From the NCBI GenBank assembly GCA_016748015.1, contig JAAOMT010000494.1:1028241-1092240 (forward strand): a DNA stretch of 64,000 bases, given 5' to 3'. The notes beneath the pieces are model-generated. The model was not told the origin of the DNA. It worked only from the letters and a program-made list of their open reading frames with translations, and did not search any database. Made by a program: the position numbers and the translations under genes. Every line of letters begins with the position of its first letter. Within the stretch, counting starts at the first letter, position 1. Of this stretch, positions 36,101 to 50,200 are shown piece after piece. Origin of the DNA: Geosiphon pyriformis (taxonomy: Eukaryota; Glomeromycota; Glomeromycetes; Archaeosporales; Geosiphonaceae).

Positions 36101-39100
36101 ATAAGCTAAAAAATTGGTTAAATAATATGATATTTCGATAATATGTTGCTCAACCAACGTTTAAGGCTAATTAAAAATTCACTAATTGAGGATTGCCATA
36201 CAACATTGTTCCACAAAATAACATTTAAAGCTTTACCCGATATAATTTTTTCAAATTTATCAACGTTTTTCGTAATTCTGGATCGGGTATTGCTTCCTGC
36301 ATCTCAAACACCTTTTTCAAAAAATTCAAAACACTTTGCAGAACCTCCTGGAAGCCATGTTGTGGTTGTTTGACAAACAGGGAAAAACATGGTGGATGAG
36401 ATAGTCCAGGCGAAAAATTGAGTGATTTACTTTGATTTTTGAGCGGTAAAACCTATTTAAAGATATTTGAAGCATGTGCAAACACTTGAGAATTAATTTC
36501 CCTAGAAATCGTTTATTTTTAGCAGCAAAGATCTTTCTTTCAACAAGAAATAAATGGTCTAGTGTCAAAAACGTTCAATCAAAGAAGTTTCTATAAAACT
36601 AATTTCTTTGGCCTGAAAATAAACCCCTTTGGCCATCCTTATTTGGAAGAGGGCTTTGCTTTTGTCAACTGTTGTACCAGCTAGGCTATCTTGAAACTTA
36701 ACTTACAAACCCTCACAAAATTCTAACACAACCGCTTGTAACAAAACGAACACCCCAAAATAATTTAGGGTTAAATTTCCGTAACCACTTATTACTGTTA
36801 AAATAAGTGAAATAGTTACTTATTTTTCAAATAATTTATTTTTTTCTTAAATTTGTATTTTTTCCATTTTAATTTTTTTTAAGTATTTTACTGGTTAGTG
36901 TATTTTTTTATATTTTGTAAATATAAATAATTTAAACAAAAAAATAATAATTAAATTTTATTATTGTAAATTTATAAAACAAAATATTATTTATCAAGTT
37001 ATTTATGTTTTCACGTTTTATATTAAAAAAACCATTGTCATATTTTTTCAGAGTGGTTTTCATGTTTTTGTCAGGAAAAAGGAATCCTTGTTCCAAAGGA
37101 CATTCCTATGAAACTAGATAATCTAGGTGGAACGCTAGGCAATGATTAAAACGCCCTGCCAAAAATTGAAAAATGAATACCAACCAGGTTTTGTTTTTTT
37201 ATTGTGAAGATGAATTAGTTCCGCATATTCAATTCGGAACTTTGGCTATAATTGATTAGTCGCTCGTCTGCAAGGAAAAGCTCTACAATATACAAAGTAA
37301 GATCATATATATCGATGAGATCATACCATGAAGAGACCAAGAGTTCCCATGTTGCTTTGAAGAAAATTCAAGATTTCTGAATCTACCATCTTGACATGTG
37401 CCAGATGCACGGCTTTATCCCTCTTTACTATTATCAGAGATTACCATTCAACATTTGTTTCATGAACAGAAAGTAGTGAATGAAATTATAGCTACATTTG
37501 CTAATAAATTTGGATAAGACCGTACTCTTTTGATATGTCGAAAAAACCTTGTCTGTTCTCCAATACTCGCGGCAAATTGGACTTTAGACATTGTGAAAGT
37601 CTTCAAACGGGAAATCAAAATCTCAAGAGAAGTTATAGATTATGTACATGCGTTCCATAAATACAGAACGCAACCTCAATTATATCTTAGGGTAGCTCTT
37701 CATTAGTTATATAGACCATCCTCAGGTTCGATATCTGACTTGTTCGTCCGTGCCTCTCCTTCTGCTATCTTCTTTCAGCAGTTCTTCCAAATCCTTTTTT
37801 TTGTCTATGTTGCCTTGTTGGGGTCATTAAAATGATGTATTTCATGACAGGAACCTTTTGAAACTACTCTAATATCTTAGTAAGGGACATACTTTTTATG
37901 GTAAAATAAGGTCACTTCTGGAGTTGAGATTCAAAACACTCCATCGCATTGAATACCTCAACGATTCGAGATGGGATGTTGAACTCTATATTCTGATCGA
38001 TGACATGCGGTTGCTCTAATAAATCATTTAGAAGGTTTATTTTTATCCGAAGTTGAATAATATACGTCGTTCTGGATAATCATTGATTATTTCTGTGGGT
38101 GTCTCAGACCTTGAGACACACCGTCGCTTGAGTAAGATCTCAGTTATTCCTTGTATTATCTGGAACTGCTATCCAGCTTCCTGAGCTGTTATATAAAGAG
38201 TTCGACTTAATTAGAAAGTATAGATAACTGATAAATATCAATGACAATGTCACACTTACCTCTGCTTTTTGTTACATGAAATATACCAAATCTGCGAACT
38301 TTATTGATTTTGTTCTTAACACTAAAAATATGCCAAAAGAATGACAGTACGAATATCATGTCACCACGTCCAAAGATCTGGGCCGCAACCACGCAGCCAT
38401 CAGAAAAGAAGCACGCAGCCTCACTCTTTGTTGCGGGACTAGCACAAAGCCCCATTAAAATAACAGTTTCTCTCGCCCACTAGAATTACTTTAAACTAGT
38501 AAGATAGGATCCCCTTGGGCAGCGGTGAACTTTTATAACGATTAAAAAGTCAAAAAAACTCTGTTAGTGTCAAAAGTACTCTTTATCTTTAATGTCTTTA
38601 ACGTTGGGTGGCTTCTGCGATGTAAAGAAATCCTAAAGACGTCCCGAAAAGTCCCACTAGTTTGTGCATTGTCGCCACATTACTGGTGAGGCTAAAGACT
38701 CGTTGGGAAATGTTCTAGCTGCAATTTTGCATAAGAGCATTTAAAAAAAAACTCGCATCACCATTATGAATTTCAGGGTTTAAAATTTTAATTTAGTACT
38801 CCTAATAAAATGATCACAATTTTGACCCCAACAGCGTTAAAATTTTAACCCCTACAGTTTTTGTAAGTTAACACGGATTGAGAAAAGATCAACGTCAAAT
38901 CCTTCTTCATCGGATTTATTTGCTATACATTGGCGAAAGAAGTTTCACATACAAATATAAAAACGATGTATAAAAAATATTTGTTCAAAAATCCTGTTTT
39001 TTGGTCATGTTTATATTAAACTAATATACGTAGCTTTTAAATTAAATGATTATTTTGTAATTTGCCTTCCTCATATTATCTCATTATCTAAAGACTTTTC

Positions 39101-39172
39101 CATATATCGGAATACTTTTATCAAAACCACAAAAAGATTAAAAAAAACGTTTAATATCGAAGACATTTATAA
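36101..39172. other. Intergenic region with mixed composition, no gene recognised
   Basis: GC content rises noticeably from about 36.1 kb, marking the end of the decayed-repeat block. Only frames of up to about 80 codons occur (for example 36143-36373 and 38207-38455 minus), with no domain I recognise. Codon-like patches around 37.3-38.5 kb could be a decayed gene. A near-perfect 8-bp hairpin (GTGTCTCA / TGAGACAC, 5-base loop) is at 38099-38119. The last few hundred bases must hold the promoter of the permease gene. Confidence 0.5.
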
Positions 39173-41288
39173 ATGAGGGTAAAATCGAAACCAAAAACCC
39201 CGGAGCAAGTAGAGGAGAAAGATGTTTATTTCGAGGTGCGAGGATTTGACACTAACGGCGGGCTGCCGTCAAACCTGAAGCGTGGTTTAGAGGCAAGACA
39301 TTTAACCATGATATCTATCGGTGGAACTATCGGTGCGTCAAATTAAAGAGGCAGGAATTTTTAAATCGAAATGAGTGAACTCAATCAAAATTTATATTAT
39401 ACCTTCAGGGACTGGGTTATTTTTGGCTTCCGGCGGCGCTATTAGCAGTGGTGGTCCAGGTGGTGCCTTAGTCGCTTATATGATTGTTGGGTTTATGATT
39501 TATTTCATGATGGCGTCATTAGGAGAAATGGCAACTTATCTGCCAATCTCGGGTTCATTCAACACTTACGCAAAACGCTATGTTGATCCTGCACTAGGTT
39601 TCGCGCTTGGTTGGAATTATTGGGTATGCTAATAGGATCCGGAATGATGCATAATGCTTATTTCATGCACTTTTTTTTGTGCTACGATTTCAATTTCAAT
39701 TTCAATTTTGAATTGATCTGGTAAGTTAGTATTCCTGGTCAGTAACGGTTGCGGTAGAAATCACGGCCGGATCAATAGTAATACAATATTGGATTAGCAG
39801 CGTCCCCACATGGCTCTGGAGTATTCTCCTTCTACTAATAATGGTCAGTTTTAATTTCTTCTCGGTTCGTGGATACGGTGAAGCAGAGTACTGGTTTTCG
39901 ATGACAAAGGTATTTCGATTTTATAGCTTTCAATTACAACCATGTTTTTTTTGGAAAATAACCTTCAAATTGTATAATATTTTTCAGATAGTTACTGTCA
40001 TAATATTTATTGTGATCGCCTTCTTGTTGGATCTTGGAGTTATCGGTGATCCGCCGGAACGAATTGGTGGCTCTATTTATAATCGTGAAACGTTTCATCA
40101 TGGCTTTATTGGTTTGTTTTCTGTGTTTTTGTCAGCTGGGTTCTCTTTTCAAGGCACAGAACTTGTTGGTATTGCTGCTGGTGAATCATCAAATCCTCGC
40201 AAGGTAAATATTAGACTTTCGCAAGGATTTTCAATAAATACTAATAATAATCTAATATCTACAACTATTTTAGCATGTCCCAAAAGCTATTCGTCAAGTA
40301 TTCTGGCGAATCTTATTGTTTTACGTCTTGGCTATATTTGCAATTGGCTTATTGATACCTTATGATGACCCCAACCTACTTAACAACTCGGCCAACGCTG
40401 CTATGAGTCCTTTCACGTTGGTTTTCCAGAAAACAGGGCTCAAAGCAGCTCCACATCTTATGAATGCTGTTATTATGATTACAGGTAAATTCAATATTTG
40501 TTTTATAGTTTATTTCTTAAGCGACAAATAATCAATGTGCCTATTGAATAAAACACTTTCGCCGAATTCATAGTTTTATCCGCTGGAAATTCAGGGCTTT
40601 ATGCGTCATCTCGTGTTCTCTATAATCTAGCATTGGAGGGATTTGCGCCGCGAGTTTTCACTAACACAAGTAACAATGGAGTACCGATTCCTGCACTATT
40701 AGCCACAGCTAGTGTTGGATGTCTCGCTTTCCTAATGTCACTATTTGGGGATGGTAGAGTTTATACGTGGTTACTTAATTTATCTGGTGTATCTGGCTTT
40801 ATTACTTGGGCTGGGATTAGTTTTACACACTGGCGGTTCAGAAGGGCTTATGTAGCTCAGGTATTTCTTAAATTTTTATCTAATTATATACATACGCTTA
40901 TATTAAGCTCATTTCATAATATCAGGGACGTCCAATGTCAGAGCTTCATTATCGTGCAAGCTGCTATCCATTCGGTCCAATCTTTGCATTGGTATTGATC
41001 ATTATAGTAATCGCAGGTCAAGGTTACACTTCAGCCTACGTTCATGGTCATTTCGATATCCAATTATCTGCCATTATCGCAGCATATATCGGTGCTCCAG
41101 CGTTCTTGATTCTTTACCTCTCTTTCAAATTCTTCAAAAAAACAAAGATTGTGCCGTTGTTAGAGTGTGATTTCGATACAGATCGACGCGTGTATGATCC
41201 TGAAATCGATGCTGCTTTTGATCGTTCAGATGAGAAAAAGGTTTCTGGAAATTTGATTTGGAGAGGGGTTAAGTCAGTTTTATATTAA
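39173..41288 (+). CDS. Amino-acid permease (fungal YAT/APC family), seven exons
   Basis: A plasma-membrane secondary transporter that takes up amino acids with protons. Exons, joined by GT..AG introns: 39173-39332, 39409-39623, 39730-39909, 39988-40203, 40274-40484, 40574-40860, 40926-41288. They give 543 residues, a normal length for the family. The ATG has an in-frame TAA directly before it. The N-terminal family signature GLPSNLKRGLEARHLTMISI and GGTIGTGLFLASGGAIS lies at residues 30-65 (TM1), then GEMATYLPISGSFNTYAKRY and a glycine-rich FSFQGTELVGIAAGESSNPR block (TM6 and loop), SAGNSGLYASSRVLYNLA (TM8 region) and SGVSGFITWAGISFTHWRFR. About 12 hydrophobic segments are present, and a charged C-terminal tail follows the last. 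Substrate specificity cannot be read from sequence. The exon 3 acceptor (39729) is the least certain join. Confidence 0.93.
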
Positions 41289-44200
41289 TTAAAACAAAAG
41301 GAGCAGAAGAGTTACAAAAAACTTTACAAACCATTTAATAGATATAAAACATCTTGAACCTTTCCTTGACTCACAATTTAAGTGATTTTTGAACAATTCA
41401 ATTTTAACGATGTAACCAATCGGGATCTCACGTTCTTTTGCTCTATTTTCCCTTGAAATTTTCTGTTAACCTTTAAATTTCGGTGCCTAAAACTATAGAT
41501 GAGTCAATTTCGGTTTTTTTGTAATTTTTATTATTCCTTTATGTTGTATAATAATTGAATTAGTGTGTTTAATCAGAAAGGATAAATTCTCAGGCTTGAT
41601 AGAAGGTTTCGAATCTAATTCATATGCTGCCCTTTGAGACGAGAATGCTTCGAGTCAAATCTCCAAACACTTGAATTTTATGTTTATTTTAAGGAGTGCA
41701 AACTTGAATATTTCTATTGCGCCTTTATTCATGATGTAATCGACAAGAAATGATAAATGCGATCCCTCGTATTTTGTGTTGAATCATCGGATACATTTTT
41801 AGGATTTTATGAAATATTCTACAGAAAACTTAAAAAGCCATTCAAAGTCTAAAAAGTCGGTGAAAAGTTTTCAAAATTAACCAGGAAAATATGTTTGTCC
41901 TTTGAAATTGAATGTTTCCAAATTTGAACACAAAGGCGATTATTTATGAATTTAATGGTTTGATCATAAAAATTTATAGTTTTATATATTATTTCTTGCA
42001 TGATCTAAAGAGAGCAATCAATGTTTTTTCTGAAGTGAATCTGACAAATTTTTATTACAATGAATACAAGTTTATTACGCAAATACATGTATATATATCT
42101 ATTAAAATACAATAAATAGAGAGTCAATAAAAAAGTCACCATTTATTCCAAAAGATATAAATTTTATTCAAGTCAAAAATTCAGTGAAAAATTTAATTTC
42201 CTAAGTTGTACTTTCGAATAATTTATCACGAAAAAAGATATTTCAAAAATTCCCAAATGGTAAACCATTTTTAGAGATTTACAGTATTTGGATTTTCTTA
42301 GTATATAACAAATGATCATATTTAATACTTATTTAATTGTATAAGACAATACTTTTCACGTCTTGGATGCTTTATTAAAAATAGTTTTTCAAGGTAGTGA
42401 GAAATATCAAAACTTGAGATACAATTTTTTATTTTTATCTAAAAAACTAGCAAAATGATTTTGAATATACAAAATCTAAAATGACTTCGTAAATAAACAA
42501 GTAATATAAAAATTGAATTAAATTTTCCCAACTCAAATTGGATATTAAAGATGGAAGATTGCTTCAAAAAAACTGAATAGTTTGATACCGTGAGTTGGAG
42601 CGATTTACTGAAAAATTATTTATACAACAACGTGACAGATTATTTGAGGCTAAGTATCGTGTTTTGAGATTGTTACGTCCAGGGAGGGGATTGATAAAAT
42701 CCTTGTATTTATCTTTCAGATGTAAACAATTTTTTTAATTAGTAAGCCGAGATATGAACTTTTTGCAAGAGGCCTCTAAAGTGAGAAACGAGTTCATAAT
42801 AAAAGCGTAGGATCCAATATTTTTGCGCTCTACATTGTTATTTTATTCCTTTTAAAAAGATTGTCCAAGATATGTTGAATTAATTTTTGCACAAGTCACT
42901 TTTCTTTTGCTCATAATAAAACTTCCCTGTAAAATTGGAAATTTCTTGTTCTCACAACATTATATGAACTATCTGCTTAAGAACAATTACATGTAATAGC
43001 CGAATCTCAAACAATTATTTCATGATATTTACGCGTGAAACTGCCCGCATCAAATCAAAATATTGACGGATTGATCTTTCCTCAAAAGGTGACAATCTTT
43101 GTTGGGAATTTCTTTGTTTGAGTGGTATTAGTTTTGCATTTAATCCTATCAATTAAGTTCACTAAGTGGAACAAAGAATTCAATTTTTTAAGTCGGTTAA
43201 TAATATTTTTTAAAGATCGAACGGTACACAATACCAAGTCATAAAATTGAGATTTCTTTGACTCAAAATACCTAAGTGAAAAATCCAGACCATTTTTCAC
43301 ACTGTCATTGTAGCTTAAAAAAAATTGCTTTAAGCTTTTGTTTTTCGGTCAATTTGTATCATAATTATAAAAAATAAGTTTTTGTTTATAATCATTTTAT
43401 AAATTTCTTTTTCTTTTTTGTTATAAAATGGTTTGAATTATTTTTTAAAGTAAGATTTTTCAATCTAATTAAATTTATTAAGATTTACTTTAGAGTATTA
43501 AAGCTTAGATCTTATTAATTATTATAAATTATTATATCATTCAAAGTTAGTTTTCAAGATTGAAAATTATTTTGAAAAATCATTTGCACTATCTTCAAAA
43601 TAATTCAAAACACATTTAAAAATCAAAGAATTATAAACAACTTAAGGAATTCATTTATTTATTTATTTTTGTTAATAAAAATTCAAAATTCAAAATTATC
43701 TTAAATTTTAAGTTCTTTTTATTCATTTTAAAATTATAAATTTTTTCATAAAAACTCTATTTAATCTTTTAACAAAAATTGGCAAAAAGCTTTAGAGTAA
43801 CATTTATAAAATTCAATTTAATGTGACCAAACAGCCTAATAGCATAAAAACCAAAAAATGTGTTAAATTGATGCTTTCATGCTAAACAAACTGTTAAAAT
43901 ATTTTGAAAATTCCATAAAAAAGATTTTGAATTGACTTGATGAGTTTTCCGTGATTTTCTGCTTAAATTGAAATTCATGAGGTTGTTTCTTGTGTATGTA
44001 TATTTACTTTCCGCAAATTTAAAAATGCCAAAAAAAATCTTTGTTCTATGAAATATTTTATCATAGCTAGTTTATTAGATCCTTGGGTTTACTTTTGCAA
44101 AAGAAAAAAAGATTCTGGGTTTTTATCAAATTTTCCCCCAACCATTCTTTCTACAAACGGACCAACTTTTTTCAAGCTTTCTTGTCAAACCAAAATCTTC

Positions 44201-47200
44201 TAAAAGGTGGGCACACTCTGTTCAATGATTGTTTCTTGGGCCATTTTATAATGATTTGCAAATGGGATATGATTCAATTTGAGAAATCGAGGAATCTCGT
44301 TTTTGAAAAGGCTGCATGAGATATATTTTAAATATTAGCATTCCTTATGGGAATGATTTTGTTTGAATAACGATCAACTCAGATGTAGTTTCTTCTTTAA
44401 TATTAACTTTTCGCTATCGATAAACCGTGATTGATATATGCATTTAATGAGTTATTTTAACGTCTCGGCAGAAATTTGCTACAATTTGTTCTCATAATAG
44501 AAGAAATTTTTTTGCGTAAATATTTTCATGATAGCCATGTTATCCCTTCGTAAATTTGCCGCGAAATCGACGTGTTTTAAATTCAATCGAGAAAATGAAT
44601 GTGGTAAGTCTTTTTTTGCTTGGTTATGGAGATATTTGATATAGCTAAGGACACGATTTCCAACAAATTTGAGACCACTTTTTTCGTACATTTCCACAAA
44701 ACTCAAATTGGTTCAACGTAATGAAATTGGAATTTTGGTTTAACTTCTCAGGAGAAAATCATTGGTTCAAAAGATAAACACATTTTCTATGATATAATAA
44801 TTTAAATTCCAAATTTTTCTGCTTTGGCTTTCGATTCACCAGGTTAGATACCTCGAACGGTGGGATGATGATAGTGTCGAACTCGCAAATAAAAAATGCA
44901 ATTATCTTTCTGTGAATTTCATTTTGCAAAAACGAACAATGGGTCCAATATTATGTTTTCTCTACAGGAAGAATGGTGTACGAATGCCAGAATGTTGGAA
45001 ACTAATTTTGCAGAGCTGTTTTTGCACTTCATATACTAGGAATATGCTCATTCATTAATTAAATGTGAATAAGTAAGTTTGCCATTTATTATTTTTGTGC
45101 TTCTTTTTAAAGTAGAAAATCCAAAGCACATTTTTATCATTGATTAATTAAATAAATAATCTTAACTTATAATGATATGTATAAGTATATACTGATCAAA
45201 TAAAAAAAAATTAAAATTGACCTTTGTTGATTTATATTATGCTTAATGATTTTGTCTCTGATGAATAATATTTTATTAGTAACTTTGCCAATAATGTTAG
45301 CAGGTGTTATTTCATCTATGTTCCAAAATAACATGTTAAAACCAACAAAGATTTGTAAAAACTTGAATTTATTTTATATTGAAGTCTTTAAATTTTAATA
45401 TAATATAAGAATAATGATTAATTAAGAATATTTTAATATTTGTAATAAACTGTTGTTGCATTTTTTGGCACTTTATTGATGGAAAGAAACTTTTTTGCAT
45501 ATTACAAATATATTTTGACTTATTAAAAAGAACCACAAGTTTTATAAAATGAAAAGAAAATACATGTAAAAAGAGATTAATAGAAATGATGATAAGGAAT
45601 AATAACAATATCTAAAACAGCATTATGGCTTAATTGTTTCAATAAAGTTTTAGGCCAAAGTTGGTATTGCTAATAAGTTTGTATATCAGAAATTGGATGA
45701 AAAAAGTTTTTTTTTGTTGCTTGAAATCTTTTTTTGCTTTGTTCTGGAAATTTATTTTCGTGATTTTGAACCTGATAGTATTTTTATTAAATAGGCATTT
45801 TTAAGCAAAAAATTGCATCAACAATAGAAATCCACCATTAAATTAAGTTTATTTTTCTTTTTAAATGAAAACCATGTAAGATTAACCAAATTATTTTTGG
45901 AGAATACTTCGTAAGTGATAAATCATGATTTCAGGCGAAAATTTTCCAAAGACGAAAGAAATCTCAGAACGCATCAAGACCAAAAATAAATTTTTTAAGG
46001 GAACATTTTCAGACAGAATATTAATATTTAACAATCATCATTTAAAAAATGTTTAAAGCCTTCTTTCTAATTTTCTTTTATTTTTGTTTCCATTTTCCTT
46101 AGTGGCTCTTTTGTTTTTTCTTAAAATTTTTTAACTAGTTTTTTCCTTCTCTTATTTAAAGAATGTGACTGTGTTAGCACTTATATTGGGATATCCCAAG
46201 TTGATTTCATAAGTTCATAACCTAATTTAAGAAGAAAATATTTTTAATCATTCAAACAAAATTAAAAGAACTAAAATGATAAACATAAGCCAAAAATAAA
46301 TAAAAAAGTTATGGGCTGCAATAGACTGATAGGAATGATTGTGATAACAACTACACACCATCACGCTGAAAAGGTTCCTACCAAAATGAATTAAAGGTCT
46401 ACATGCGCGAAGATAAAACCTCCCATCAGTGCCAAAATCCCATTATTATGAAAAGAATCAACATTATGTTTCTTTTCATTTTGTTCGGATGATTAAAAAT
46501 ATCATATTCTCTCAATTAGACTTATAAAAAATAAAATTATGTACGAAGACGCCGCGCGAGGTGATGTACAATATAATAATTTGTGTGGGCATGGAACCTA
46601 TGAAAAATGGCTATTTTACCCTAATAATATGTTCTTGTAGGTAAGATGATAAATATAAATTCTTATCTTACTCTGGATATTCTGCCATTGAAGTGGGACA
46701 GCATACTCTAAAATCTTATTCCTTGAATGGGGTGTGCATCAATGATTGTCGATTCACAGGGCAATGCTTCGTTTGATTGGGGAATTTCTTTAGCTATTAA
46801 GGAGACAAAATATAAATCTTCAATTGTTTTTGATCAAAAACCGTTAATTATTATGACGTATCAGCTTCATCATCATTAAAACTATGTTTCTCACACCTCA
46901 GGGGATGAAAAATTAAATTTATGGTCCATTGTTAGAAAAAGATGTCAAAATTCCAAAAGTAGCAATGCATACTGCAATTATGATATTTAAAACTTGTGTT
47001 CGATCGTGTTGATTGTAAGTTGAAACACTACGGAAATTATTTTATTCTCAGATAGGTGGCAAAAGATAGATCTGCGTCAATTATACATCAAATTTACTAG
47101 GTTACTTAATTACTAGCTTTCCATATAAAAAAGGTTAACAATGATTGAAAACCCTGATTCTTTTCCAATTATTACAAGGTGTCCAGACAGAAAGTAACCA

Positions 47201-47251
47201 GTAACCGACCTTTTCTCTAAAAATTTTTTGTCAATTAAAGTCAATTTCAAT
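41289..47251. other. Six-kilobase intergenic region, no gene recognised
   Basis: AT-rich sequence with only short frames (longest about 80 codons, for example 44083-44319 and 44479-44706 minus) that show no domain. The last 800 bases before 47251 are somewhat richer in GC, probably promoter and leader of the asparaginase gene. A CGCCGCGCGAGG patch at 46550 is the most GC-rich spot in this interval. Confidence 0.5.
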
Positions 47252-50200
47252 ATGAATACAAGCGGGATAAAAAGAAAATTGGAAGAAGTCGAGTCGCCAG
47301 AAGAGTCAGCTAAACCACACATGTATTCGTCATCTGAAGAAGAGCGTGTCCCTTTCGCAAAAATTCGACGAGCGACTATTCACAATGATTCTGTATCGGA
47401 AGCTTTATCGGCAAATCGAAATGAAATGGCTACCCCTAGTATGTAGAAACTTTCTTTTGATCTCGTGTATTTTTGGAATATCAAATTTCGAATTAATGAA
47501 ATTAAATTTGTTTTAGATTTGTCTCGTGTATTAGTACTGTATACGGGTGGAACAATTGGAATGAAAAATTACAGTCAGAATGGCTATATTCCAGTGTGCA
47601 TTTGAAATTTCTTTTATATTGAAATTCGGTAAAAAAATCAAATCAAATGACGCCATATATTTTTTTAAAGGTGAAAGATTACCTGACCCATACCCTTTCA
47701 CAAATGACCCGTTTTCATGATGTCAAGGGCCTTTCAAAATTCGGCCTGACATCTACTTTTGATGCACCACCACCACCACCACCACCAAACTCTGATTCAA
47801 TGGAGGACGCAGCTAGTTTTATGAATAAAGTCATTTTAAATGGGGAAGTTGAGATGATTCGAAGTTTAGTAACGCCTCCATCTCTATACGGAAAGCGAAT
47901 AAGGTATAGTTATAATTGAGGTTTAAACTGCCGATTTACTTAAAATTCTTGGCTCATTATATGCCTTTTAGCTATTCCATTGTTGAATACGATCCATTAT
48001 TAGATTCCTGTAATATGACGATGAAAGGTAGACGAATATATTATTTTACTTTTAAAGTTTTTTGCGCATGTTTTTATCTCTAAACAGTTTTAGCCTAATT
48101 TACAAAACTTAAATAGATTGGATAAGGATAGCCACTGATATTGAGGCCAATTATCAAATCTATGACGCTTTTATTATATTACATGGTGGGTTTTATTGTC
48201 AAGTGAATGCAATAATTTTTCACTTCATGAATTCTAATTCGCCTATTTTCTATTCACAAAGGTACTGATACTATGGCGTATACCGCCAGTGCCCTGAGCT
48301 TTATTTTGGAGAATTTAGGGTATAAATATAAATAACTATTTGAGGTTCTTTTTTAAGCTGTCATCTTAATTTTTTGCTTCTTCTTGGTTTCGCGCAGAAA
48401 AACTGTAATTCTCACCGGTTCCCAGGTACGAAAAATGTCAAAATTATAATAAAATTATAATAAAATTATCTTTTAACAAGAATCTGACTTATCATAATAT
48501 GTACCTGTCAGGTGCCCATATCCGAAGTGCGAAACGATGCAGTAGAAAATCTTTTGGGAGCTCTCACAATAGCAGGTCATTTTGTGATCCCTGAAGTTTG
48601 TTTATTTTTCAACAATAAGCTTTTCCGTGGAAACCGTGTTTCTAAAATAAATGCCGTTGATTTTGATGCATTTGATTCGCCAAACCTGAGACCCTTAGTA
48701 ACCGTGGGTATCAATATTGGTAGGTGTGAGTGAAATGTAACTTTTTAATGGTGACTACATTTTACCGCTCATACTTTTAATTGAATCAACTTTAGAGGTA
48801 AACTGGTCTGAGGTCATGCGTCCGTCTCATATTGCAAAATTTCGAGCTCATAAAATACTCAATCAAAATGTCGCCACCCTTCGACTTTTTCCTGGTATAA
48901 CCGAATCAACTGTTCGTGCCTTTCTTACACAACCTATAGAAGGGATCGTTTTGGAAACTTACGGTGCTGGGAATGCACCAGATGCCCGTCAGGATCTCAT
49001 GAACGCCTTTGCTGAGGCAAGTGAGCGAGGAATAGTTATTGTGAATTGCTCACAATGCAAAAGAGGCCTTGTCACGGATCTTTACGCAACTGGAAAAGCG
49101 TTGACAAAAATTGGAGTTATACCTGGGAGTGACATGACAGCTGAGGTGACTTTTATCTATCCTTGTCAATTGGACAGCATTGTTTTGTATGTTGAACATT
49201 TTTAGTGACCCAATTGAAACACTTGATAGTGCGCATTAGCCAAACTTTCTTATCTTCTAGGACGAAATCATACACCACAAGAAGTTCGTGAAGAGATGAC
49301 GAAAAATCTTCGGGGTGAATTGACAGTTGTCGAAACTAAACCAAGATTTACATTTCATCATAAATCTCACGCTTTAATTCAAAATATAATAAGTAAATAT
49401 ACCACGACAGTAAAATATACGCTTTTACTTTTCACTTCACTCTAACTAAAACCAAGGACTATTTCCAAACTAGCCGCGGCCGCATCAATGGCCGCTTCAG
49501 CGAATTCCCCAAACTCGGCACTTTCAATAAACCTGCAAGAGAAGTTATTGATGGAGAAGACATTGTATCCTATTTTACTGTGTTCAGCCGCTGGAACAAA
49601 TGACTTGGCCGGCTTAGAATTGCTATGGGAAACAATTGGTGAATCATTAATTCTAAATTGTGTAGATTATGATGGTAGAACTCCAATGGTAACTATATTT
49701 TAAGTAATTATTTCTTCCTTAAATTTGTTTACTAATTTGTTCACTTTTTAGCATATTGCATGTAATTCAGGTCATTATCGAATCGCCAAATTTTTGCTGG
49801 AGCGTGGTGCATCGGTGCATGTTAGGGATAGGTTTGGTCATACGCCCTTATTTGAAGCAGCCAGGAATAAAAATCGAAATATTATCGAGCTACTACGATC
49901 GGCTGGTGCTCATTTTAATGATTCCGAGACTGATCATGTTATTTTTCAGACATTTTTGTAAGTACCAGACATGTTTAGATTTGCTTTAATCAATAATGGA
50001 CTCATGAATCGAATATAATCCTAGAGCGGCCTCGACTGGGGATGTTGAATTATTGAGAAATTTTGCGATTGCTGGCTGGGACCTCAATCGTGTTGGGTTC
50101 GATCAACGAACGGCGCTACATCATGCGGTCGCTCAAGGACATTGTTCTATTGTGGCTTATCTACTTTCGTTACCGGAGATAAATCCGGAAACCAAAGATC

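Noticed and set aside
36143-36373. Plus-strand 76-codon frame in the 36-kb region
   Set aside because: No domain, intron or codon signal; length expected by chance in this composition.
38099-38119. 8-bp hairpin GTGTCTCA / TGAGACAC as a possible terminator
   Set aside because: No gene ends nearby and eukaryotic transcription does not use such terminators; a chance palindrome is enough.
37000-38800. Possible decayed F-box or kinase-type gene
   Set aside because: Codon-like texture is present, but no motif could be aligned to either family on either strand.
46540-46570. GC-rich CGCCGCGCGAGG patch as a CpG-island-like promoter
   Set aside because: Only a dozen bases long and about 700 bp upstream of the asparaginase start; too little to call.
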